In this document: positions 1-10,661 of the stretch, in pieces
How the letters are laid out: each line of letters opens with the position of its first letter
How positions within the stretch are numbered: the first letter of the stretch is position 1
DNA from: Pelodera strongyloides
Taxonomy: Eukaryota > Nematoda > Chromadorea > Rhabditida > Rhabditidae
Assembly (NCBI GenBank): GCA_036852015.1
Contig: JAANDG010000084.1
Location: 62,001 to 126,000, forward strand
Direction of reading: 5' to 3'
Length of the DNA stretch: 64,000 nt
Notes under the pieces: model-generated
What the model was told of the DNA's origin: nothing
Databases searched by the model: none
The model's input: only the letters and a program-made list of their open reading frames with translations
Translations under genes and position numbers: made by a program

Positions 1-1817
1 ATCTTTCGGAATTCCTCACCAAACTTTTCCCAAAGAATGAGACCTGTTCTCTATGCGCCTCATTGACTCTAACAACTGGAAGTGCCTCACAATACGTGCA
101 AGGATGTGGAGAAGGAATTTGCGAGGTAAAAGGGGATTAACAACATGCCTTGTGGGCGGTTGGTGCGCCAGAAGCGCGCCGCAAGGGTGCGAACAATGTT
201 TACCCCATTCCCAGTGATCGCGCGCACCTGTGTGCCAGGTGCGCGCGAAAATTACTTGGCCTCCACCTAAAGTTTCAATTTGTCGTTGGCACAAAAACGT
301 GTGTTTATCTTCTTCTTTTTTTGTGATGTATGCAAGGTAAAAGCATTATACTTGGACGATTTTTTCCGCGATTTTTTACATTTTAGGGTTCCGGTAAAAT
401 TTTCACGGGATCGAGCAGCGACGGTTCTGCTGACCAGCTACGTTCCTTTTCTCTCATCTGTGGACCAACACCTAGGATTGTTGCCGGTAAGCTACGTTTT
501 TGCCACTGGTCTTTATTATATATTCAAAACTATTCTTATTTGGTGGTCCAACACTACGGTATTTATGTGGACGGTAGTTGTGACTCCTCAAGCCTGCCAC
601 AATACCCCGTATATTTCGTAATGCGGTATCACTGCTGAAACTCTACGCCATTGCCGCGCACAAAATAGGTACAAGGTACGCCGCTGGTGCGCGGCGGGGT
701 GCGCCACAGGTGCTCCAAGAGTGTCCTACTTTACCAGCGGCACACCATTTAGGTAAGGTGCGCGGCAGGTGCGCCTCACCTACGCCGCAGGTGCGCCATA
801 TTTGGTTGGTGGGCGCACTAGGGGGGGGGTGCGCCCCGCCCCTGTGGCGCGCACTGTTTTTGTGCGCAGCGATGACGCGGAGTTACACGTTGATGGCGCA
901 TGGTTTGCATATTATATATACAGAAAGGCGGTTATCCAGCATACCTTTGAAAACCACGTGTCCTACCGCTTTAAATGTTTAGACAAGACTCTGAATGTTC
1001 TCTCTTCTCCATCTCGTCTTCAGACAGAGAAAACGTCCGAGATAAACGGAACAAGACAACATAAACTTTATATCTTGTTCATAACTATTATGAGCTCGCT
1101 TCTTTTCCTTTTAAGACTTTACTGATGGTATGAAACAAATAATCAAAAGGCTTTTAACTAATATTCGTTGAAATTTTATTGTATGAAAAATATAAGAAAA
1201 GTCTAGACGAATATTGATTGAAATTTTCGAGCATTGGCTTTATTTGTAGAGTTATAATAGAGTAATCGAGAATGTGAGTACTGAATTATTTGTGCTCACA
1301 ACTAAACTACGCGGGTTCTGGGTAAAAGGATCACTATTCTTGATGTTAGAGTGGCGTTCTCATAGCTGGGAAAAGACCCAGGCCAAATACTTTGCATTGT
1401 TTACGCCTGAGTCGCGATCTGAGAATAAAATTGAACTGTACTTGCAATTAGCTGTAATTATGTAAGTTTGTTTGTAGAATAATCATGATTTTGTTTGTCT
1501 GTAGAATAATCATGATAGTGAGGACGAACTAACACTAATATTGTCAGCTCAATCGGTTTTATCTGTTGTCAAAAACATATAGGTTCCACAGCTGGGTTTT
1601 TCTGAGAATCGCCGTGAGCTCTCATAACTGTAACGAATTATTTGATAATGTATGTGTAATTATATTTACCGTCATTGTTTTTGTTTGTATTATAAGGAGA
1701 GATAAAAAGTTTGTTTGTATTATACGTTTATTATTCAGCCCAAAAAAAAATAAAATCAGAAAATGAGATTCCATGAATGTGATTTTGTAGCCGCTTTCCA
1801 TTTCCGACATACTGTAT
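1..1817. other. Left flank with no recognisable gene; GC-rich GGTGCGCC clusters
   Basis: Open frames here are short, overlap on both strands and match no family I know. The visible structure is a cluster of GC-rich words built on GGTGCGCC/GCGCACC at about 155-250 and 685-860, standing out from AT-rich surroundings. The stretch from about 1430 to 1817 is the 3' flank of the first TTL gene and is repeated near 5264-5863. Confidence 0.5.
1727..1732 (-). terminator. Poly(A) signal of TTL gene A
   Basis: On the minus strand this reads AATAAA, about 86 nt beyond the TTL gene A stop codon. The same signal is at the same distance in the duplicated gene (5774-5779). Confidence 0.5.
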
Positions 1818-4111
1818 TTAGTGTCTGTGAATGCAGTCGTGACTTTCTCCTGGCATCTTGCCAGCCAATTCCATCTGTCCGAAGTCATAGACTTTATTGG
1901 GGGTAGAGCCCTTGGTCACGTAGCTGTGTGGGAGTTTGATGGTGAACTTGCGAGAGCACTGTAATTAAATGGGGGATATCATTAGACATAGGTACTTGCA
2001 TACATGATCCTTGTGTGCAATTGGGTGACCCGTTCGTGAGTATTTGACGGACTTTCGACTTCGATTTTTGAGAAAAACGGTCGCCGAATGGATGCCTTGT
2101 GCCACACACATTTTGGGCATGGAATTTTTTCCTGATCGGTCCCCGTTTTGGGTGAAGTTCTAGTGCGACTGCCAAACAAGGCAACCGCGAACTATGGGCG
2201 TGACCTCTGGAGACGTAATAATAATAATAATGTTTATTGGACAACGAGTCGTAGGCACAATTTAACAAAGTTCTTGAGACAGTAGCTATTAACTCGCGAA
2301 ACCAAAATGTCCCGTAAGTTGGTGTTGTACTTTTGCCATTTTTCATTTGTAAAATGAGTCTCCGGACGTTACGATATTTCTTGATTCCCTTGCAAGATGC
2401 TAATGCTAATGTATGCTCCCTGGTCGATTGCTTACCCTGAGCGCGCCCTTGTTGCAGTCGTGGTAGAAGTTGACCTTGGGGTCGATAGTGCTCACTTCCT
2501 TACCAGTGCCCTGGATGCTGAACTGCCCACTGGCATCTGTGTGCGTTTCGCCCATTGCTGAGTCGTATACTGTAATTGGGCTGTGGTCAATTAATGCTAG
2601 CACATTGGTAATTAATGGCAGTCAATTGGTAATAAATGGTAGTGAGTTGATAATTAATGATAGCGAATTGAGCGCTGCGCCAGCCTAGGATGCGCGTGAA
2701 AGCTGTGCAATTGACGCTGGCGCACTTTTCGCGCACACTGGGCGGGTGCGCCGCAATCTTTTTCGCGCGACTCGGCCATGTAACAACTGGAAGCATCGTA
2801 ATTCAACAAAAAGTATTGAAAGTGAAAGTAGGTAAAATCTGGTCAACCACGTAAACCCCACTTACACACGTCGTTGTCGTACATCTTGACGAGTACATTT
2901 GCGGCCGGTTTTCCGTTGCAGGTAAGTCTGTAAATGATTAAAAAATGGCTCCATGGAATTAATTTTTCATATCAATTCGATGTTCTTTACAAGGAGTATT
3001 GTCTCCGCGAGTAGAGTACTCCCTTCTCTCCCTCGGTCCAAGAATTAGCATAGCCTATTAAATTTGATATTTTGATTACATTTTTTATTTCTTAAGTTGC
3101 AATTTTAGTTTTGTAGTTTGTGTAGTGTAGTTTGTTGTCCTAAGTATCGCTAGCCATGGTGTGATGTCTGTTGACAATTGTGGGTACTTGTATGTACCCG
3201 CGGGAGACGTTGTTTGTGGGGGCGCGGTCAGCGCGGGAAAAGTCACTATATATAGGCATATTGGTGTATAGAGATTGCTTTTTCGCGTAGCCAAATGGTA
3301 CACTTTTGTTATCGTTACCAGGATTGATTATCCTATTTTATGATCTATGCTCTAATGACATTTCAACTTTTACATTTGTAATTTTGCTAATATTTTTATC
3401 TTTATTTCATGCATGCGTACTTTTAATATAAAAAGTAAATTATTTATTACCAGTCGGCTCGCGCCGCCTGAGGCGACTTACATGGAAATATTATTGGCTT
3501 AGCATGGTCATACTTATATACAAAGCATCAAGCGTATCATAAGAAATTCACATAATAGGAAACAATTGCATATGCATACTTCGATATTGAGCTGCGAAAC
3601 TCTTTTTATACCCGAACAGGAAATTTGCATTTCGTAACGCACATCGGTATGCAAATTAGGCTACAGTTACTCTTTTATATAATAAGATTCTGCTTGCTAA
3701 TCTATGGATTATCGGGATTTCCCAACTTACCTTGTGAATTGTTTGTTTGATTAATGGTTATTTATTTCGAAAGGTTAGTAGAACCTGTGATCTCTGGCGG
3801 AGGTCATCTTCATATGCTGGTTTTATAATACTAATGACACAACCATTAGAAATAACTCAAGGACAACTTCATCTTGGTGCATTTTACGTACATTTCTGTT
3901 GCCGTCCATGCCGGAAGGGTGCAGAATGCATCCCGGTTACCATTAATAAATGTCCAGCCTTTCATAAACCACATTACATATCGCTTGAAGAATAAATTGA
4001 GATCAAATCCCACCTTCCTGTAGCCGCCGCGCTCTGTGTACTGCCGACGAGCCCAAGTAGGGAAGCTGTGCTGTGAATACATACGAGAAGTAGGACAATG
4101 GTCAATTTCAT
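1818..4111 (-). CDS. Transthyretin-like family secreted protein, copy A (4 exons, 144 aa)
   Basis: Exons in transcript order: 4111-4014, 2927-2866, 2569-2436, 1958-1818. All have GT/AG borders and the phases fit. The protein starts with a hydrophobic signal peptide (MKLTIVLLLVCIHSTASL). It then has the TTL hallmark GRLTCNGKPAANVLVKMYDN, a central GETHTDASGQFSIQGTG segment, TIDPKVNFYHDCNKG, and ends soon after CSRKFTIKLP. TTL/DUF290 proteins are extracellular beta-sandwich proteins related to transthyretin. C. elegans TTR-52 bridges apoptotic cells to phagocytes, but most members have no known ligand, so no specific role is inferred here. The length is normal for the family. Intron 1 (about 1.1 kb) is much larger than in copy B and holds extra sequence. 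The start codon is the first ATG giving a signal peptide and is conserved in copy B. Confidence 0.9.
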
Positions 4112-4680
4112 AGTTAAATTAAGCATGTAGTCGAATGTAAGTGAACTGGGCCACGCAGGTAAACTTGCGACTCCTATGCCAAAGCCTATCTATTTATATT
4201 GGTTAACTCTCTGCTATGGATATGTTCCTCTCTCTCTATATTTTTCTCTCTCTATTTTCGTCTCTCTCTCTATTCTCTCCCTCTCTCTCTCTTTCATCTC
4301 TCCATCTCCATATCCCCCTCTCTCTATTCTCTTTACTTGTCTGTTTACAAACTTATCACTTGGAAGTTCAGATATTTTGATCATAAACCTCGGCATTCAC
4401 ATACAATCATCATTCACTTACAAATATTGACATGAGGTGTGATGTTATTTGTTTTCTTTTCACATGAGGGCAGTTTTCTTAACTTTTAAGAGAGAGAGAG
4501 AGAAAGAGAGAGGGAGAGAAAGAAAGAGAGAGGGAGAGAAAGAGAGAGAGAGAGAGGGAGAGAGAGAGAGAAATATGAGAGTGGGAGTCAACTTACTTAT
4601 AATTGTTGATTTTATTTTTTGAACTCTCATCATTTGATCGTCTCGGTAGTGACTCATCTTGGTCGAGATGTAAGTAGTAG
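4112..4680 (-). promoter_or_regulatory. Upstream region of TTL copy A, conserved in copy B
   Basis: This segment aligns by eye with 7073-7560. Shared blocks include TCTATTTATATT near 4190, ACTTGTCTGTTTACAAAC near 4337, GGCAGTTTTCTTAACTTTTA near 4470 and GAACTCTCATCAT near 4620. A CT-rich tract (about 4228-4328) and a GA tract (about 4489-4573) hold the same positions in both copies. It is probably the duplicated promoter. No TATA box or other element is claimed. Confidence 0.4.
4489..4573. repeat. (GA)n-rich microsatellite
   Basis: Near-continuous GAGAGA with occasional A and G changes. A partner GA tract lies upstream of TTL copy B (about 7424-7466). Confidence 0.9.
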
Positions 4681-4970
4681 TAATACGTATTGTTGTATTG
4701 TTTAGGAAATGTTTATTGTGTTAATACTAAGACATTGACATTACATAACAGCTTTCTCCGCCCAGTAGAGTGCAACATGGTTTATTATTCTTTGTCAACA
4801 CCTTCTGCACGAGGTTCTTTGGTGGTTCTGAATACTGTAGTTTTAGATTGTATAATAAATATTGTTATATGGCTTTCATTTATAATACGTAATTAGGTAG
4901 ATACTCCATTCTTCCTGGAATTATATATGGCGACCTGCGGTAGTTATAGGAATGCTAGGAATGCTTTTCT

Positions 4971-5038
4971 AGATTTAGGAAACTAACCTGCAATCTTCAG
5001 TAGGAGATTTAGGAAACTAACCTGCAATCTTCAGTAGG
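4971..5038. repeat. Two perfect 34-bp tandem units
   Basis: The unit AGATTTAGGAAACTAACCTG followed by CAATCTTCAGTAGG occurs twice head to tail with no visible difference. It lies between the two TTL genes. Confidence 0.9.
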
Positions 5039-5773
5039 TTCATTTTATTTGTTAGTGAATTTTTCTTGCAATTTTTCTTTCTTTCTTCTTTCTTGCATTT
5101 CAGTATTGGACGGTATAGTATGGGTACTGTATGGGCTTAAAAATAAATATAATTATTGTATGTTGGATTGTGTTCCTCAAGATTCGGTTGGGTAGCAGGT
5201 TGGATCAGCTTCGGTACACCGGTACACGTCGTGTAGGGTATCATGTTGTTCTGAGAACGAAATTTAACTGTACTTGCAACTAGCTGTAATTATGTAAGCT
5301 TGTTTGTTTGTTTGTTTGTTTGTTTAAAATTTTAAAATTTGTTTTACGCTTCAAGAGCGTGCACCTTTATTCAAGGGTGAAAATACAGATTCAACGTTTT
5401 GCTTATGACATGTTCCGCAGAGGTCCTGAGCAGTAGGCGACGTGTTCCAGATCAAATGACAAATTGCTCGACGTCTTCGGGCTAGGGCCAGGAGGAATCG
5501 CCCATGATTCCCTCGCCGGGTAGTTCTTGTAGAAGAATCATGATAATAAGGACTAGCTAACCAGCTAACCACTAACATTGTTATAAACCGCAATCGGTTT
5601 TATCTGTTGTCAAAACATATTGGTTCCACGTTGCACGGCTAGGTTTTTGTGAGGATCTCCATTTCGTTTCTCATATATGTTACCTCTATTATGTTCATGA
5701 GTGTAATTATATTTACCGTCATTGTTTTTGTTTGTATTATAAACATAGATAAAAAGTTTGTTTGTATTATACG

Positions 5774-5779
5774 TTTATT
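5774..5779 (-). terminator. Poly(A) signal of TTL gene B
   Basis: Minus-strand AATAAA about 85 nt downstream of the stop codon, matching the signal of copy A. Confidence 0.5.
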
Positions 5780-5863
5780 ATTCAGCCCAAAAAAAATAAA
5801 ATCAGAAAATGAGATTCCATGAATGTGATTTTGTAGCCGCTTTCCATTTCCGACATACTGTAT

Positions 5864-7072
5864 TTAGTGTCTGTGAATGCAGTCGTGACTTTCTCCTGGC
5901 ATCTTGCCAGCCAGTTCCATCTGTCCGAAGTCATAGACCTTATTGGGGGTAGAGCCCTTGGTCACGTAGCTGTGAGGCAGCTTGATGGTGAACTTGCGAG
6001 AGCACTGTAATTGTATTGATGCAGTGATGGAGGTAATTAGTGTAGTGGGTCACCGAATGATTATAATTATAAGAGCCCATTTGGCGACCTCTTGGGGACC
6101 ATTTTCCGTCAGTTTTCGTCGAGAAAAAAAACACTCGCCAAATGGTCTGGTTTGAACTTTGCTTACCCTGAGCGCACCCTTGTTGCAGTCGTGGTAGAAG
6201 TTGACCTTAGGGTCGATGGTGCTTATTTCCCGACCAGTACCCTGGATGCTGAACTGTCCGTTGGCATCTGTATGCGTTTCGCCCATTTTCGAATCGTATA
6301 CTGTAAGTGAGATATGGTTTAGTTATTGTAGTAAATTTTGAGTGGAGATGAACATGGCTCTCATTCAACGCGAAAATTTGACATGGCAACGTGGCGGATA
6401 TCGTCTAGCTCGCCCACCTGTTGCGCACCTGTGGCACACTTGTTGCACACACACATTATATAGGGTGTGCGGCCTGCGGCCTGCGACCCCTCACTAGCGT
6501 GTCATGCGTGCAATACCCAGTAACGCTAAACTAAAAAAAGGTACTGAACGTGAAGGTAGATAACAAGTCAAGCATAAATCCACTTACACACGTCATTGTC
6601 GTACATTTTGACCAGTACATTGGCGGCCGGTTGACCGTTGCATGTCAACCTGAAAGGGATGGTTTCTTTAAAATGACAAGGTTCTCTCGAGGTGCAAAAA
6701 GGGTCATAGCCCTTACCCTCATAGTGCAAGATTACGTAAGATAGGGTCCCTGGTTGAAATAAAACATAATTGTCCTGTTGTGGCCTATCCACTATCCTTG
6801 CGATTCATATTTTTACGAAAAGTATGCCGGCACAACGTACCGACACTGGAGCCGAATCGCGCAAGATGTAAGAAAATGGGACCCACGCAACTTGCTCAAG
6901 CTGCTGAAGACGGATCTCTCTAAGGTGTCTAAGGTAAGGTAAGGATTGCAGGGTAAAAGACTAAACGAGCCTACCTTCCTGTAGCCGCCGCGCTCTGTTT
7001 ACTGCCGATAAACCCAAATAGGGCAAGTGTGCTGTGAATACATACGAGAAGTAGGACAAGGATCACTTTCAT
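5864..7072 (-). CDS. Transthyretin-like family secreted protein, copy B (4 exons, 144 aa)
   Basis: Exons: 7072-6975, 6649-6588, 6300-6167, 6004-5864. Each exon has exactly the same length and phase as in copy A (98, 62, 134, 141 nt). The signal peptide is MKVILVLLLVCIHSTLAL, followed by GRLTCNGQPAANVLVKMYDN, GETHTDANGQFSIQGTG and TIDPKVNFYHDCNKG. Differences from copy A are few and mostly conservative, so both copies look functional and recently duplicated. Intron 1 (325 bp) carries a short LINE 3' fragment at about 6833-6950. The role is the same uncertain extracellular role as copy A. Confidence 0.9.
6833..6950 (+). mobile_element. 5'-truncated LINE 3' end in TTL B intron 1
   Basis: About 110 bp match, with few changes, a second copy at 37680-37805. 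The plus strand translates to a segment of the form HWSRIAQDxRKW, resembling the C-terminal end of many non-LTR retrotransposon ORF2 proteins (W...A.DR..W). It ends in short TAAGG-type repeats, as some LINE families do. The LINE assignment is inference from these two features and the shared 3' end. Confidence 0.5.
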
Positions 7073-7421
7073 AATTAAGTTGACGTTTCGCAGTCTAAGT
7101 GAAATAGGCCGCGCGGGTAAACTTGCGATTTTATGCCATACCCAATCTATTTATATTCGTCAACTCTCTGTTATGGCTATTTCCTCTCACTTTCTTTATT
7201 CTCTCTCTGTCTCTGTCTCTCTCTATTGTCTTTACTTGTCTGTTTACAAACTTATCACTTGAGTGTTAAGATATTGTGAAATGTCCAAATGTCCACTACT
7301 CCTCGCACACCTCGGTAGTCTCATACAGTCATTATTCACTGGCAAGTATTGACATAAAATGTGATATTTGTTTTCTTTTCACATGAAGAGGGCAGTTTTC
7401 TTAACTTTTAGAGAGTAGCAG

Positions 7422-7423
<2 letters not shown>

Positions 7424-7466
<43 letters not shown>
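7424..7466. repeat. (GA)n microsatellite upstream of TTL B
   Basis: Almost pure GA dinucleotide run, at the position matching the GA tract upstream of TTL A. Confidence 0.9.
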
Positions 7467-7469
<3 letters not shown>

Positions 7470-7689
7470 ATGGACGATAAGAGTGGGAGTCTACTTAAAC
7501 TGTTGATTTATTTTTTTGAACTCTCATCATGTCACTGACTCATCGAGGTCGAGGTTAATCTATGGTGAGAAATCTGAAGTTTGTTTGGTGGTTACTGTTC
7601 AACCAGAGTTTTGAAACTGAAGGATAATCACTTCCCGCAAAGACCTGTATGAATGTGATTAACATACTACATACTGTGCTTTTGCCCTG

Positions 7690-7995
7690 ACGAAACTTGG
7701 CGTGCAAGCAGCTCGAGAACGGCGTGCAAAGTGGATTTGGCAACGTAGTGGCGTGCAAGAGAGCACGAGGAATGAAAATGGCGTGCAACTTGCCCGTGCA
7801 GTTATCACGCCGATTGCACGCGAAAAGATCGAAGCGAAGTGGCGTGAGTACGGCGTGCAAGCTGCAACTTTATGGTGTACAAGCGGCAAAATTACTACTT
7901 CTTTGCGGCATGCAAACAGCAATGTTGCTCCGTGCGACTTGCTAGAACCCAACGCCGCTTGCACGCCAGTTTTCACGTTGAAATCGGCTTTGGCG
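7690..7995. repeat. GCGTGCAA motif cluster
   Basis: GGCGTGCAA occurs at about 7699, 7723, 7751, 7781 and 7854, with variants GGTGTACAA and GGCATGCAA near 7873 and 7908 and inverted TTGCACGC near 7812 and 7965. Spacing is irregular and the block is GC-rich. Open frames on both strands are by-products of this composition, so I do not call a gene. Confidence 0.6.
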
Positions 7996-7999
7996 CGGA

Positions 8000-8841
8000 A
8001 ATGGCGCTTCTGGCGAACATATGGCCCAGCATGAAAAAGTGAGCTGACAATGAGCCGGCGCTGCGCACATTGGACAAGGTTATCCACAGTTCTAGGGCGT
8101 ATCTTTTTTTGTGGGATGATGTTTCTTATGGCCCAATTACATCTCGTCATAGTGTTGTTTTTTCTTAAGCCCTTTGAGGTAAAGTGATTCTTTTTGTTGA
8201 AAAAGTTTTTTTCAGATGATTTTGAGGCCTCTAATGTGTACTGGCCTATTCATTTTGGGTGTACATGTAAACAGAAATTTGCCATGGGGCTACAGTTTTC
8301 TAGGATCAAACCCACGTGTCATAACACTTTAAAATTTAGCTGCACTTTTTAGAGTTTGATGTAAACATGCCAGAGACGCATAGATTCTTCTCTGGTTTCT
8401 GTGTTCCTTTCTTTCCTTGTTGTTGTTCTGCGCCGTGTGGCACAAGGCATGCGAGGCGTAAACATGGAGATGATCCTATTATTATTCTTTCTTTCCTTTT
8501 TCTTTTAGTGCATTGTCTTGTCTAATTCCATTTGTGAAAAACCTTTTCTGAGTGAGCCCTTCGCTTTCCCTTTTTAATTTCTAACCTTTATTATCCCTCG
8601 TTGATGGCACTGATGCAACTTATAATTAGTTGGTGCGCCGCGGAAACCTCGCGCTGCCCGGGCGAAAAATATTGCGCGATGTAACTTTTTTTCTGCCGCG
8701 CATAGTAAATTCCACGTAGCACAAAAGTCCGTATTTGAAGCTGTGCTGCGTTCGCTGAAACAAGTACATACAGTTCCTTTGAGAATAATTTGTTTACTAT
8801 TTATGTATTTACTTTAGAAGCAATTCTGGAAGACACATACA
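8000..8841. other. Intergenic region before the orphan gene
   Basis: Mostly AT-rich, with a small GGTGCGCCGCGG-type GC-rich patch at about 8630-8710. No coding sequence, RNA gene or terminal repeat is recognised. Confidence 0.4.
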
Positions 8842-9587
8842 ATGGACAAGGATAAGAAGAACGATTCACAAGAGGTGTTCTTTTATTTTTGTTATTTGTT
8901 TGTAGTAATCCACTCAATCCGGAGGTAGTTCATACGTGATTTAGCTTTATGTAATGGTAGCAGTTATTTACAACCACCAGTTAAAGGTAACAATGTTACC
9001 GTATGCCAGTTTCGATATACGGAGTACGGTAACATTAACATATTCATTTTCAGACTGCCTCCACTCAGCACGTGAGTCCCTGTTTGGATAGTGATGGTCG
9101 TAATGAGATCAAGGCCGAGGTGGAGGACAAAAGAAGGGACAGGGCATACTCTGAATCCGATGTCAGTTTCTATTGTATTTTCTCCAGTGTTAGTAAAAAC
9201 AAAGAGACGGCAGCTGAAACTGTAACATACCGTAACTTGTCTCCTGTCAGTTTTTGTTATTGGAACTACAGTGCCATTAATAGAAAAAGTTGTCACGAAA
9301 GATCGCGGTTGATATTTTACAAAAAAGGTCACTTTTGGTACTTTAGAGACATTTCACAACCTACCTACGCAAAATTTCTCCTCCTATGCCTATGGTCCAT
9401 GCACAATGTGTGGCACGTATTTCCGAAGATGTTCCCACGGTGCTATTCTGTGCCTAACCACATGTCATCCCGCTTTAAATTCTCTTTCCAGAAAGGCCCT
9501 CATCATCCACATGGACGTCCAAGGACCCGGAAACTAACCGAGGAGGGCTACCGTTACCACGAAGAAGAGTACTTCGATCTGTTCTAG
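8842..9587 (+). CDS. Small charged orphan protein (3 exons, 48 or 78 aa)
   Basis: Exon 1 is 8842-8874 (MDKDKKNDSQE). Exon 2 starts at 9054 after ATTTTCAG. Exon 3 is 9492-9587 after TCTCTTTCCAG and encodes KGPHHPHGRPRTRKLTEEGY, then YHEEEYFDLF and a stop. Exon 2 has two in-frame donors: GTGAGT at 9072 gives 6 codons, GTCAGT at 9162 gives 36. The protein has no signal peptide or membrane segment. It is basic in the middle and acidic/aromatic at the C-terminus, and I do not recognise it. The phase-consistent short exons with good nematode acceptors are the evidence. A non-coding transcript or a different exon set is possible. Confidence 0.45.
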
Positions 9588-10661
9588 AGGAAAACTTCGG
9601 TTGTGTTTTTCTGTTTTGTACATTTTTGTATATATTTGGATTAAGTTCAGTGGGCATAGTGCATTCCATATTTTAAGTGTTTTAACAAGCATATCTACGC
9701 TTTTCGTTTGTTCATGTAAGCGTGCGCAGCAAAACTATTTGTGCACTGTAAAAGCAGTAAATCAGACAAGCACGGCTATTAGCTATTACGTCAGGGTTTA
9801 ATATTGATGTGTTCGCTTTACTTTGTTAGCGCATTATGTTGGAAAACCCAAGCAACGCAATCTTACAAATGAAAAAAAACCCAAGCAACGCAATCTTACG
9901 TTTTGCCGTATCAAAAATGTCATTGAATATTTGTTTGTATTGTTTTTAGTATGTAAATACACGAATGTGATGTATAGCTTTTGAATGCACTAACAAAACA
10001 AGTATTTTTTACTTAAAAATTTAACGGGCTATAAAACTCTTGCACAAACATTAAAACTATTCCTAAATTTGCCTACGGTTTAGGAAAGAAAGAAAAAAGA
10101 ACATATTCTAATAAGTATAACATCCCGTAATACTACTAAATGATAACAAAACTACACAATGGCCCAACAGTTAAATAAATAAACCTCTATGAAAAGGCAA
10201 ATAACACAAGCGATATGTGTTCAAACACTTCACTTTTATGCTCCACACACCATATAACTCGTCGTCAAACAGGCTAGTAATAAAATGCATATGGCATATG
10301 ACTTAACAAAGAATAAATAGCGAATAATAGTTTCAACCGGGAACAAAACTAGCCCCAATACATAACGGAAAAGATCCGAACAGGAAGAAACTATAAAATT
10401 GCTCGTCGTTTTTCTCAAACGATTTAAAAGGTTCAACCAGATCAGCCATTCTGCCACGAACCTAACAAGAACTCCTAACTCTGCAACTTATACTTGTAGG
10501 CTCTGAACTGAACTTGTACAGAACTTGCAAGCTGTGGAACTCGCTAATTCCTTGTAGAAAAACGACGGGTAATTTTAACGGGGAAAGTTTCATAAGACGT
10601 GTACTTGCACTACTTCCCTTACAAAGCTTTTTCTTAACAACAGGTCAACTTATGGCACCTT
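9588..10661. other. Convergent intergenic region between orphan gene and M16 gene
   Basis: AT-rich with no gene seen. A 21-bp direct repeat beginning ACCCAAGCAACGCAATC occurs at about 9846 and 9879. It contains the 3' untranslated regions of the two flanking genes, which point at each other. Confidence 0.45.

Noticed and set aside
280..621. 113-codon plus-strand frame at the left end
   Set aside because: No family resemblance, no splice context and AT-rich composition. Too weak to call.
9072..9587. 171-codon plus-strand frame ending with the orphan gene exon
   Set aside because: It is intron read-through. The segment between 9162 and 9491 has intron-like composition, and the exon starts cleanly after TCTCTTTCCAG.
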